Of a stretch of 64,000 nucleotides of DNA, positions 21,839 through 31,920 are shown in pieces. Source of the stretch: Psococerastis gibbosa (lineage: Eukaryota > Arthropoda > Insecta > Psocodea > Psocidae); contig OZ020486.1 of the NCBI GenBank assembly GCA_963971405.1, positions 12,733,419 to 12,797,418 of the forward strand, in the 5' to 3' direction. The position numbers and the translations under genes are program-made. The notes beneath the pieces were generated by a model. The model saw only the letters and a list, made by a program, of their open reading frames with translations. It had not been told where the DNA came from and ran no database searches. Position 1 is the first letter of the stretch. Every line of letters starts with the position of its first letter.

Positions 21839-22220
21839 GGCGCCCATTCCATTGACCGGCTAGGGCTATTTCCAAAACGGTGACGTGGTAGCAGACATTC
21901 AAGACTTAGGTGGCGTTTCCACCGACCTCGCATTGCAGAATGCAAATGACATTGACGGAAATTAGAATTTTTCTTTTTATAGAAATCTATTAAAATGTTT
22001 GTACTTAACATATCCCATCACGCCATTTTTTAATTTTAGTTTGTTTGTTTGTGATTTTACTGTATGATCATTGATCAATTTTAACTATGGCATAGAGGAA
22101 AATAAACATTTCGTCAATTCTGCAATGCGAGGTCGGTGGAAACGTCACCTAAGTCTTGAATGTCTGCTACCACGTCACCGTTTTTGGAAACAGCCCTAGC
22201 CGGCCAATGGAATGTGCACC
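21839..22220. mobile_element. Palindromic MITE, family A copy 2
   Basis: It begins GGCGCCCATTCCATTGACC after TAA and ends with the inverted equivalent, where the last bases have mutated (GTGCACC). The inner inverted motif GTTTCCACCGACCTCGC is present on both arms. The asymmetric interior (CCATTTTTTAATTTTAG side) is in the opposite orientation to copies 1 and 3. Confidence 0.75.
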
Positions 22221-22531
22221 ATACTTTCAATTTCTCAGTCATAAAATGCTATTAGCAAATGAAATGATAAAAGGCTGATAGATGGCTACGTTTTGTGATG
22301 AAAAGATAATACTAGACTATATAACCATTTACCTATACACGGATGTACGTAAAGAACCTTCCTTCATTAACATCATCTCCATTTCTATGCCGAAGAAGAA
22401 TGTGCTTTAATTTAATTAGTTTTAGTGCAACAATATTTAATGCTAGACCACCCCGCCCACTGCTTTTTTGCCCTTTGTGCAATTAATCAACGAGCTGGCA
22501 TGGAGGTACGACCAAGTCACGCGGGGCAATT

Positions 22532-22773
22532 GTCTTAGTTTCTGCACCTTCGGCCTTCTGCCAGATCTTATAGAGTGCGTGCTTGTACTTGTGGGAGTCT
22601 CTACACACCCTGCGATCGGAGACGTGTCGTAACTCAACACGGGTAATAACCTACAGAGGCGACAGAAGAGGTCAATCAGATACACTCATAAAATTGTTTG
22701 TATGCCATTAACCTTAAAAAAAGTCTTAGTTTCTGCACCTCCGCCCTTCTGCCAAATCTTGTAGACTGAGGAA
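22532..22773 (+). repeat. Repeat F copy 3 between 42-bp direct repeats
   Basis: GTCTTAGTTTCTGCACC occurs at 22532 and 22733, each followed by TTCTGCCA...ATCTT, with a period of 201 bp. Between them lies repeat F in plus orientation (GGGAGTCTCTACACACC, GTGTCGTAACTCAACAC), ending in an A-run (CCTTAAAAAAA) just before the second copy. This looks like a retroposon with an unusually long target duplication, or a partial tandem copy of its head. Confidence 0.6.
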
Positions 22774-23345
22774 ACATAACATAGTTACTAATATACTAAT
22801 AAAATATAATACTAATGTAAATTAGCAATAATATGCTACAATGCAGTACTAATATTGTAGCAATTGGACAGCCACACAGTGGCCACAGTACGGTAAGTTA
22901 AAACAATTCAATATTACAGGTAATAGGGCTACCAATTGTAAAGCAGTAAATGAGATGTATAATATGTGATGGCCTTCTCTAACACTAATTGGCCACAGTT
23001 TTGATTTGTGCAAAAAACCGGTTAGTGAGGACGTCCAGAGGAAGGAGTTTAAAAAGGGTATAGCCAATCCGGTGTTAGTGAAGTATCACCTATCAAAATG
23101 TAGAGTATTTGTCGATATTTTTAATATCTCTATAATGGATACTTCTTGAGGAAATTTTGGTTTTATTGTAAAAAACGGATAGTGGGGGGGGGGGGGGTGC
23201 TCGATTAACTCTAAATTTCACCAAGTCAATTGAATTTATTGTGCCAGATAATACTACAGTAGAAATATCGGGCTCAACGTATAGCAATATGTAAGCATGA
23301 AACAGAACCAAGGTTTTATTTTTAGTACGTTATTACGGTAATCTA
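22774..23345. other. Non-coding stretch with G-run
   Basis: No gene recognised. It contains a G-run at about 23184-23198. Confidence 0.4.
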
Positions 23346-23354
23346 TCGCATTAG

Positions 23355-23472
23355 GATGACATCAAGAAGGACCTAGGATGCGACACCTACCTTGCACTAA
23401 AACGAACAGCAGAAGATAGACAAGAGTGGAGAAGAAGACTTAAACATTCGCTGCAAACCAATCGATAGATTC
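23355..23472 (+). pseudogene. LINE ORF2 3'-end fragment
   Basis: The plus translation reads DDIKKDLGCDTYLALKRTAE then DRQEWRRRLKHSLQTNR and a stop, matching the D..K.DLG...Y..LKR.A.DR.EWR terminus of RTE-like LINE proteins. It is 5'-truncated to about 40 codons. Confidence 0.7.
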
Positions 23473-23479
23473 AAACTCC

Positions 23480-24185
23480 AGAAGAAGAAGGCTACGTCAT
23501 TGAATATATAACACTAGTGTTATAAACCCAATGGCTACGTGTAGGCATCCTGTTTACACACAATGATCAGTCGAAACAACCAAAACCTCTCCTGGGTTGT
23601 CCTTTTTTAATGCCTTTTTATACCCTCCATTTGCAATTATGTTATCATATCACGTCCAAACCTGGTGGCGAGTGGTCACAGCAAGCTTTGCGCTTGGATT
23701 AATTGACATTCTTGCCAACTTCGGTAGTCAGCATCAAAATTACAGTCAAACATGATTTTACTATAATCATCTGACACGCCATATTACGTAATGTATTTAT
23801 TGTAGAACAGTGCTGCAAACTGCTCTAGGGAATGCACCTTTGAACTAAAAGTTAATCTCCACATGAAAAATGATTGACGGAAATAGCCAAATGGGTTGTA
23901 CTTATGTGGGGGCGGAGACGGACTGAGCACGTACTACTAATGGCATGCACGGACTATTTAAACAGGTAGGGCGCAGGTAGATGGATGCACATTAGTCATG
24001 GAACGTGCATTAAGAGCACCCCAATCCAGTGGGGCAATCCAAAAACGGATTTTGACCGTGCTTTAAAAAATACCCTTTCGCTTCTGGCCATCGGATGCAG
24101 AGATTTTTCATGCAGGCGCAGACCCCGCTTCGGGAAGACGGTGGTTTCCCCTTCGCTTATATAAACACTGTAAAATTGCACTATT
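23480..24185. other. Non-coding stretch
   Basis: Nothing recognised apart from short frames without motifs. Confidence 0.35.
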
Positions 24186-24194
24186 ATAATAAAG

Positions 24195-24262
24195 AAGAAA
24201 TAAAATTGTCTTTATTTTCCATATGGGCGAATTTTGGGTCTTTCTGCCCACTCTTACAATTA
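24195..24262 (+). repeat. Short dispersed repeat E, copy 1
   Basis: AAATTGTCTTTATTTTCC and TGCCCACTCTTACAATTAAC are shared with 39270-39345 and, in inverted orientation, with 57560-57632. The nature is unknown; it may be a UTR remnant of an element. Confidence 0.5.
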
Positions 24263-24299
24263 ACCCATTATAGTACTTATAGTATAGTAGTATAGTACT

Positions 24300-25080
24300 T
24301 TACAACACATTTTGCGCAAATGTTCTCCTTTTCAAACGCTACGAACTAATATTTTGGCAACAGAAGTGAAAGAAGTAGTGAAGAATTCTCCTCAAAGTTT
24401 CTATGCTCCTATCTTTTAGAACCCCCAATCTCTCTCTCTCCCCTCGTTTTATAAAATAGAAATTGTATAACCCTTCACAGTGTTACAAGTCTATTAGACT
24501 TAAAATGTTAAGTACCTCCCCGACCAAAATTAAAGACAGCCAAATGGGCTTAGAAAGTGATCGAGAGAGAAAACTAGGGAGAAGGACTTTGTGAGGGGAC
24601 TTTGATTTCGGAAATGAAAATGTTCTCAGGCGTGTGGCTTTCATCCCTTATAAATTTAACGAAGATTTTAACCAGAAGGTGCATGTACAGGGGGCAACAT
24701 AAGGCCTCAAGAAGAATCTTATTTACTTAAAATAAGAGGAAGGTGGTGAGTTTATTTTACTTTTAATCCACTCCTGAAGACGTCACTGATCGTATGAGGT
24801 CAATGTGAACGTACTATTGTGCAAAACATTTTGCTATTCTATTATTACTACTATTTTGAATGTCTATTTTGGAAGGACGTGGGAGTTAGTGCAATTGTTG
24901 GATTGCGTGTGTTGACCGAGGATCAATTTATTAATTTCAATTTCCCGTGCATTGTCCAGTCTTGTTTGAAACAATTGAATCAATGAGTTTTAATAGCTGA
25001 TAAGTTAAATGGTTAAATGTCACGTGACACCTTGGGGTTTATTTACAATAATTTAGTCCTATTCCCGGTGAACGCCATAG
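24300..25080. other. Non-coding stretch
   Basis: No gene or shared repeat recognised. Confidence 0.4.
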
Positions 25081-25084
25081 TAGG

Positions 25085-25165
25085 GCTACTGCATGTCTAC
25101 CCACACCAGCTGTAAGCGACAATGAACAAGCTGATGCAGGCTTACGTATACCACAGATACTGACA
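25085..25165 (-). repeat. Fragment of SINE-like repeat D
   Basis: CTACCCACACCAGCTGTAAG and GACAATGAACAAGCTGATGC match the inverted copies at 31640 and 56735. The rest of the repeat is missing. Confidence 0.5.
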
Positions 25166-25310
25166 CATTTATATTTCTTCTTAGTTTATACCTGGGTACA
25201 TACATACATACAATCAATTATAACTATACAATGCGTAAAGTAAGCTCGGCAAATAAACCGTTTCAGGTAGGTCATTGTACAGCCTCACTGACAGTGTATA
25301 TTTCTTTCCC

Positions 25311-25735
25311 CAGAGGCGGCTCGTGAGGCACAGCATACAAAAATAAAATATAAAATAAAAATTGGCCGAGCTGTGTGTGTTAAACTCGTTTAGATGCAGG
25401 GTCTAGCGCGTGTCTCATCGGTGTGTATCTTAACACGGTATGTATCTTAACACGGTTTGAGCTTTTTACAGCTCGATTTCGTGCCTGTCTTCTAGCAAGA
25501 TGGAGAGGCAGTCGGAAGTGATGCCTCTACATCGTTATAGCTAGTTGTTGTGAATTTTTGGAGCTAGTTCAGCTCATGGTTCTTTTTCGCTGTATTTTTT
25601 AAGTTTTAATTGTCTCTTCTAGAATTTGATTAGCCTACATTTCATAATTCAAAATACACACACTTTTTTAGTCGAATTATTTGGAAAATTAGGTGAGGCA
25701 CTGTCTCAGTTGCCTCTAATGGCGAGCCGCCACTG
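25311..25735. mobile_element. hAT-like MITE, 425 bp, TSD (T/G)CTTTCCC
   Basis: The ends are CAGAGGCGGCTCG and (reverse complement) CAGTGGCGGCTCGCC. The flanks are TCTTTCCC (25303-25310) and GCTTTCCC (25736-25743), an 8-bp TSD with one mismatch. A GAGGCA motif is repeated in inverted form just inside both ends. Internally a 17-bp unit, GTATCTTAACACGGT-like, is duplicated in tandem (about 25424-25456). There is no transposase frame, so it is non-autonomous. Confidence 0.85.
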
Positions 25736-25744
25736 GCTTTCCCT

Positions 25745-26309
25745 GTGAGATGGTCTTTAAGCAATTTTGGGATGTCATTACCTACAGTAGCATATTTTCT
25801 CGCCGCTCTCAGGTCATTTGATAGCTTTCGGATATAGGTTGAAACCCAACTTCACCAAATTAGTGAATGAGTTTTTGCTAATACCTATAAACGGAAAATA
25901 CCCATCAAATAAATCAAAATGACATTCATTTCAATCAACGAAACCAAAGCTTTGGCATTTACTCCGCTGCCGGGGCTTCCCTTTGAAACTTGCCCGTAAT
26001 CTTGTGCTGCTGCTCCTGCCGTCTCCCTGGTTAATCAAATCCAAAACCATCCTTCAACAGGAGATAATTCTCTTCTTCCGGGATATTTCCAATAACAATT
26101 TTGTCTAGTGCGAGTGTTCTGGAAATCCTCTGGGGATCCAGCCCCCGACATTAGCGTCGTCATCAGCAGCTTTGTAGGGGAGAAATATGACTTTATTAGT
26201 CAATAAATTCAACCATGTTTAATCTCTTTTGAAAGCAACTATGGTAAAAGTTTGCAGAATTCTTTGCTCAATGGTTAGGGCCCCTCCGCCCATATCTAAA
26301 TTGGAATAA
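25745..26309. other. Non-coding stretch
   Basis: No recognisable gene. No repeat shared with the window. Confidence 0.4.
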
Positions 26310-26741
26310 GCGGATCGAGTGTTCCACTTGTCAACATTCCGTCATTTGAGCATCAATAATTGATGAGATTTTTGTTTTACTCTATGTCATTGTCCATTTT
26401 AACTTCCGCATGTTAAAATCACGCTTTGCAAACAATAACAAACTAAAATTAAACAATGGCGGCGTATGGAGATTATAAATAATTTAAATAAATTTCTTGA
26501 GAACGAACAAATTATTCTGTAATTTAAATCATAAAATTTATTGTAGATTATACAATTAAGAGAAAGACGGCGGGCAAACATACAAAATTAAAAAAAATTG
26601 AAAACAAAAATGATCAATATTATTGAAATAAAGTGGAATGAGATGTAAAAATATAAATGTAACATTGATGATATGTCCGTGTCATGTCATGTCAGTGACA
26701 TTATCAAAATTGAAGAAAAATTGACAAGTGGAATTATAGCC
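26310..26741. mobile_element. TAA-flanked MITE, family B copy 2 (long)
   Basis: It is flanked by TAA on both sides. The left end holds TTCCACTTGTCAACATTCCG and TCATTTG, the right end AAATTGACAAGTGGAA. About 432 bp long, with a unique AT-rich interior that includes CAAACTAAAATTAAA and AATGGCGGCGTATGG, resembling the interior of family A (CAAACTAAAATTAAAAAATG). This supports a common origin of families A and B. Confidence 0.7.
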
Positions 26742-26981
26742 TAATTATGTTTGAAATTAAATTTCATATTCATAGAACCATCAAGGAGGTCACATGTGTT
26801 GCATGCATCCCCTAGTTATTATTGTATTATACTATAGTAGGTAGATATATATTAAATAAATAAATAAATAAATCGTATATTTTGTGAAATTTATCAATTT
26901 CAGTGGAATCTCACAACAGAATTCACCATTTCGAGCGAAATACCAGGTGGTAATAATCGCAGTAGCTGCATGATGCTAGAA

Positions 26982-27277
26982 CAGGGGTCCCCAAGCTTTT
27001 TTGTCCGTGGACTAGTAGATTATTTTATGATTTTCCGTGGACCTCCATGGCTGTGATAGGAAAATCCTTAAATTCTAAGACCAAGATTAAGTAGCTTGTG
27101 CCTAAAATGACGTACTAATATTTGATTAAATGTTTAGAACTGGTATCGGACGGATTTTGTAGTTCAGTGTATTTTATTTCAAATTTCCAATAACTCAGCT
27201 GTTTTATTTTATTATTTCTAACTTTGGCCCTTGGACCACCTGATAAATGTCTGTGGACCACAGTTTGGGAACCCCTG
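26982..27277. mobile_element. hAT-like MITE, TSD TGCTAGA(A/C)
   Basis: A 296-bp element with CAGGGGTCCCCAAGCTTTT at one end and (reverse complement) CAGGGGTTCCCAAACTGTGG at the other. Both fit the well-known hAT terminal pattern CAGGGG-T-x-x-x-CAAAC/G. The 8-bp flanks TGCTAGAA and TGCTAGAC differ in one base. The paired inner motif is GTCCGTGGAC...GTGGACCAC. No coding capacity. Confidence 0.88.
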
Positions 27278-27289
27278 TGCTAGACCATA

Positions 27290-27870
27290 GGGCAACAAGA
27301 ACAGGCTTACGTAAGGGAGAAGGCGAGTGAGAACCCCACCGATGCCGGATACCGTCGAGGTGGATTTTTTTTTTTCAAAGGTTTTTGAGGAGAATAGTTT
27401 TAAATATTGTATAAAAGACAGTCCGTGCTATAGCGTAGACATTTTATCTTCCAAACTGTTCATTAACAATTGAAAATAAAGCAAAATAGTGAAATTAATT
27501 GAGTAATTTATTTGGGCCGTGCCCTCATTCCACATTCAAATTTCCCGCCTTCGACAATATGGTTGAGTCAATTCATTGCGGATATGTAGACCTCTTGCAC
27601 GTCTTCCATTTCCGGCAGGAAATAACTTGCTTTCGGACATATTCAGCGCTCTAAGCCGATCTCGGAGGAAGTAGGGGAGGCCTTATTCCTTAGGGCACCA
27701 TCGATTTTAGTCTTAGAACTTGACGAAAAGCTTAATTGTTCAGCCTGTTTTAAAAGTTAACTCAGACAAAATTAATTAGCCCTAGGGCGCATTTGCGATA
27801 AGTCCGACAATTTTACTTTAAGGATAAAAGTACCTGTCAAATAGCTACAATTTGCTATGACACGGGAACT
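27290..27870. other. Unique block
   Basis: No gene or repeat recognised. The part at about 27500-27690 is less AT-rich than its surroundings and unique in the window; a regulatory role cannot be judged without comparison. Confidence 0.3.
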
Positions 27871-27874
27871 TCGT

Positions 27875-28070
27875 TAGTTGCATCATGGAAGGAACCATAG
27901 AGGGCGTCTGGGTGCCGAATAAAGAAATATTTGCAGCAAGTGATGGATGATGTAGGGGCCAGTATGTACGTGGAGCTTAAGAGGGCGGGCAAGGATCGAG
28001 GGGAGTGGAGGCATCGATGCCACATGTTGCTGCCAACCAGCCAGCCGGCTGTAACTTGAAGAAGAAGACA
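27875..28070 (+). pseudogene. LINE ORF2 3'-end fragment (RTE-like)
   Basis: With frame changes, the plus translation gives EYLQQVMDDVGASMYVELKR then AGKDRGEWR and RCHMLLPTSQPA, the same terminus as at 36600 (plus) and 40535 (minus). The motif GRPRKEY..QV..D.G...Y..LKRA..DR.EWR is typical of the C terminus of RTE-like LINE polymerases. The CCAACCAGCCAGC block after it is conserved in all three copies. Confidence 0.75.
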
Positions 28071-28269
28071 AATAGCTTGTGATATCTGGCAAGTATGTAT
28101 ATTTAAATTTTTTTGCAGGACTTTCTTTTCACTAGAATACATCATTGAATCAATTACATGAGAATTTATGAACTATTAGTTCTTCCTAATGTTTTTAATT
28201 GAGACGAAAATATACTTAGAAATCAAAAAATTAGCAATTAATTTCACACTATATGACAGGTAACTTTCG

Positions 28270-28805
28270 GGATACTTTATATTGACTTAAATAAATATTG
28301 ATTTTCTTGTTCTAATGCTAAGCCAACCTAGTGGAGTTACACCTACACTTACTCTTACACTCAAGCCGGCCACCATACCAAGTTGAATCCAGCGGACCAG
28401 AGCAGGTTCAAAGCTGCAGATAACATGGTCGAGTGCACAGTGCCGGTAGGGAAACATGGTAGGACTTGTCCTGGTCACCTCCGAACTAATCGTGTGACTT
28501 CACTGTGTTTCCCAAGTGGTTCGGAATCCACTATAATCAGGAGGTCCACTGTCCTATGGGCTGGCATAGGACAGTCAAGTCGGGGTCGCTCTATGGGCCC
28601 AAATATGAGGCCTAAGTCGTTATTAACCCGACGAACACTACTACTACTACTCTTACACTCAACGAGGAAGACCCAGGACTGCCTGCTGCTTTACATGCCC
28701 TCCGAAGCATGACCAGAAAATGCAGCAAGGGTGAGAATAGAACCAACATTTTTTTCGGGTGAAAGTCCGAGTCTGTACTAATACTCTACATGTCCTGACT
28801 CTTGC
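28270..28805 (-). mobile_element. tRNA-SINE interrupted by retroposon S2
   Basis: Minus-strand tRNA-SINE: the head (GGACATGTAGAGTATTAG and a degraded B box) is at about 28730-28800, the CTGGTCATGCTTCGGAGGGC block at about 28690-28712, and the 3' part (CTCCACTAGGTTGG and a T/A-rich tail) at 28270-28350. The two halves are separated by the S2 insertion with its 14-bp TSD. Confidence 0.75.
28365..28648 (+). mobile_element. Retroposon S2, full copy with (CTA)n tail and 14-bp TSD
   Basis: The element starts GCCGGCCACCATACCAAG and ends in CACTACTACTACT-type repeats. ACTCTTACACTCAA flanks it exactly at 28351-28364 and 28649-28662. A B-box-like GGTTCAAAGCT lies about 45 bp from the start and GTGGTTCGGAATCCAC in the body. 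Variable-length TSDs together with a microsatellite 3' tail indicate LINE-mediated retroposition. There is no clear A box and no protein-coding frame. Confidence 0.85.
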
Positions 28806-28862
28806 TGATTTTGCTTTTATCAAGTATCAAGCACTGGTTGCCTGGCGTTATAGGGTCGGAGA

Positions 28863-29049
28863 CAGGGACGGATCCTTGGGGGGGGGCGGTGGGGGCGGTC
28901 GCCCCCCCCCCCCGAGAAAAATAGCTTTATACTAGATAGAATGGACTTTTGAAGGAAATGAAGAGAAATTGTTACTCAAGTAAGGGAAACGCGATATTTC
29001 TCAGGTCACCCCCCCCCCCCCCCGAAAACTTTTTTTTAAACCGTCCCTG
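28863..29049. mobile_element. Poly-G/poly-C hAT-like MITE, TSD GTCGGAGA
   Basis: A 187-bp element. The ends are CAGGGACGGATCC and (reverse complement) CAGGGACGGTTTAA, with exact flanks GTCGGAGA at 28855-28862 and 29050-29057. The left end carries an interrupted G-run followed by a C-run (about 28879-28914), which can itself form a hairpin. The right end carries a C-run of about 15 (29009-29023). The central GCTTTATACTAGATAGAAT is shared with 35008-35189. Confidence 0.9.
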
Positions 29050-29561
29050 GTCGGAGACGTTGCGAATATCCTGCTGTCACTATTAAAGGACTTTGAGAAG
29101 GAGATCCAGGGAATTAGAGGTTGCTGACCAATTTGATGAGATGAAAATGAAGTTACACATTAATTAGCAACGTCATCTAAGTTTGTAGTATGCCCGCAAC
29201 CAGATACGCCGCAAGATAGGCCAATTTTCATCTTGTATATCAATAGGCCTAGGTAAGTGAGGCGCCAAGCCATAACTGAAATACTCTTGCAACGAGCAGC
29301 CAACGAAATTTGCCGGTATTATGCCTTATATTAACAAGAACATAGCATTGCATAGATTTTTATCATCTTTGATTGCTTGCATCAAGAACGTATCTGTTTC
29401 AGGGGGGAGGGGTCGATTAAACATTGACTACTGGGGAGGCTGCAACACCCTCAGCTACCCTTCGTCACTCTTCGTTGAATAAAGTTGTTTTCATCCCTGT
29501 AGGTAGAGTAACCACTAGAACATTGGAATGGAATGTGTCAAGTACTGTACTGTCGGGTACT

Positions 29562-29899
29562 CAGGCCCCGACCTTGGGATTTCACCGCCCTGGGCAAAAA
29601 GTCTTGCACCGTCTCCTACCCCATTACAAAAAAGATGTTGCGAAAGGAAATTGTAAGAAATAGGCCTACGGTCAAAGGGTAAGGTGTAACCTCTCAACTA
29701 CCGTATGTATAAAAATAATAAACTCATATTTCGCGCCATTTTCAGATGATTGAAGTCCACTCCGTGCTTTTTATTAGTTTCAAATAATTTTCCCAAGTGT
29801 AGGTAATTTTTTCATATCGACTGACGCCCCCCCCCCCCTCCCTCCTTCCGAAGCTTGGGGCCCTGGGTAAACACCCAGTCTGCTCATGGACAGGGCCTG
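29562..29899. mobile_element. hAT-like MITE, TSD CGGGTACT
   Basis: A 338-bp element. The ends are CAGGCCCCGACCTTGGG and (reverse complement) CAGGCCCTGTCCATGAGC, flanked by exact CGGGTACT at 29554-29561 and 29900-29907. It contains a C-run near 29826-29840 and a CTGGGTAAACACCCAG palindrome near the right end. A partial relative of the left end is at 45280-45347 in inverse orientation. Confidence 0.88.
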
Positions 29900-29907
29900 C
29901 GGGTACT

Positions 29908-31056
29908 TTATTGGTCATTGATCAATACATTCTGATTCTGATGCATCTGGTTAAATATTCCTACTTACATTGCAATCTCGCAATCAAGAAGAAACCCATT
30001 CTTATGTGACTGCCATTTTTGCCAGAGATTAAAATTGAGTTGATAAAGATTACCGAATTATACTCGCACAATATAAGCAGCTCAAAAAGAGCATAATCAT
30101 TTTTTTTCTTCTATTGGTGCCGCACACACACACACACACAAAAAATAGGGACATTTGTCATCCAGATGAAGTGGATTCAACGAAGAAACGTAGTTCATTG
30201 AAATGCGATAAAAAAAAAATCAGGACAATACTGACAAGTAAATACAAAAAGACCCCCTTCTGCGTGGAATAAGATGCTGTGATAAGGTTATGACCCAGGT
30301 ATGCCAGGGGTTGACATCTGCGGGGGAGTTGACAATTTTCTCAATTGGAACACAATGGCACCCGAAATGAGAGATCGGGCACTAGACGGAGGGGTTGGCT
30401 GCTTGTGGCAGTCGATTGTGTTTTGACATGAATCGTGCTTGTTGGTTTTCAGTTACAGCAGGTCTCGCAAATTCTAAAATCCGCCACAGCAAGGTTGCGA
30501 CTTCCTCCCGGGAACATTTCCTGCAACCCTACTTGTAGACGGCGGTGTCCTTTTAGGCTTTATGAGCAAATTTCAGGTGCCCACAATTCACTATAGGCCA
30601 CAGACCAAACTCAAGCACTTATATCCAGTGTTTATTTCGGGGTAGGACTTCCGCTTAAACTTTTTGTAAGATCTATTGGGGGAAATGGACTGTATTTACA
30701 GCATGTGGTAAGGTACTTTTGAATACATAATTTTTTGCCCATAACTGGCGACTCCCATGGATAAAATGCTTTAATATTATTGCCATGCGTAGCATTCTGC
30801 ATTATTGTTGTTTTTCGGTACCTTAAGCAACTTTAAAGTGTTTGAACCCGCTACTGCTGTATTTTGTGGATTAGGAGTCTAGGACCAAAGGTATGCCGCG
30901 AAAAAAAAAATACTCTATTTTTTCGTAATACTAATTGAGAACATGATTTTTGGCAAAGAAAAAAATAGAAGTATCGTTCAAGTCTACAGTATTTTAAAAT
31001 TAGGGGCTAGGACTAGTTCGAGGTGTCTTGTCTTATTCCCTGCATACGTCCATAAC
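29908..31056. other. Non-coding stretch with one exon-like segment
   Basis: It contains a (CA)n tract at about 30123-30140. At about 30470 a TGTTGGTTTTCAG acceptor-like sequence is followed by an open frame of about 48 codons (cysteine/arginine-rich, e.g. CNPTCRRRCPF). I cannot link it to any gene. Confidence 0.35.
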
Positions 31057-31232
31057 CAATGCCGCGCCCAGGTTTTGATTTCGGGGGGGGGGGGTCCAAT
31101 TTTTTTTTAACGTAATTTATTAATGAATCAATGGATAAATATTAAATTCTTCAAACCATACAGGTCTACATACAAAAATTTATCTCGGGGGGGGGGGGGG
31201 GGGGTCCGGACCCCCATGGACCACGGCCTATG
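31057..31232. mobile_element. Poly-G hAT-like MITE, TSD not seen
   Basis: The left end CAATGCCGCGCCCAGG and right end (reverse complement) CATAGGCCGTGGTCCATGG resemble the ends of 35008-35189. G-runs lie at about 31084-31094 and 31189-31204, and GGACCCCC follows. The 8-bp flanks (TCCATAAC, TAGCCTAT) do not match, so the TSD is decayed or the boundaries are off. Confidence 0.6.
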
Positions 31233-31639
31233 TAGCCTATAGGCCTATATCAGATTGTTTGAGAAGTGTTTAGGCCAAGAATAATCTAAAGACGGAAAAC
31301 AAACAAATAGAAGCATTGAAAATACTACTAAAAAAAATTCCAAATGTATCCAAACAATTTTGTCATTTATATTACTAGTAATCAAAAAATTTAATTCGGA
31401 ACGTGTAGTAGGGCTGCCATACCACCTGTGCTAAATCACTGCAAGATAACAATAAAACCGTAATTTTCGTTACAACGCAATTTATTTAAATTTTAATTTA
31501 TAACAGTATATTTGCGAATATATTATGAATATTTACAGTTGATAAGACCTAAGAGTTACCTAGGCCCTAAGGTTCAATTATTATTCTAAAAGGTAAGTGT
31601 TTCCATTAACGTTGCAATTATACTTTTTTTTCTTTAATG

Positions 31640-31920
31640 GCTTTTTATGGACCGAGGCCTACTTACAGTGGCCCATAGGTCCCTTGTTCAATGCCAACGA
31701 CCCCATGGATTTTGGAAATCATTTGTACTTTTTTCCGTATGCATTTTTGGTCATTGGCAAACTGGTATACCTTCTCGTTGTGAACCTACACCGGCTACAA
31801 GCGATAATGGACAAGCTAAGACAAGCTTACCATTAACTCAATGAAACAGGCGAAAGCATGACCAGCGAAACCAAGTACAGATACGAATCTACTTGGACGG
31901 CACCTACTGAGGTATTATGT
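31640..31920 (-). mobile_element. SINE-like repeat D (minus)
   Basis: On plus it reads TTTTTATGGACCGAGGCC, CAATGCCAACGACCCCATGG, TTGGTCATTGGCAAACTGG and CTACACCGGCTACAAGCG, matching 56735 (same orientation) and 38758 (opposite). In the sense direction it ends with an A-rich run (seen as TTTTTTTTCTTT on plus). The plus-strand frames here follow conserved DNA and are not conserved as protein. Confidence 0.65.

Noticed and set aside
28383..28712. 109-codon plus frame and its twin at 48370-48600
   Set aside because: Both are translations of the S2 retroposon; its conservation follows DNA identity between young copies, and it reads through the TSD and (CTA)n tail into SINE sequence.
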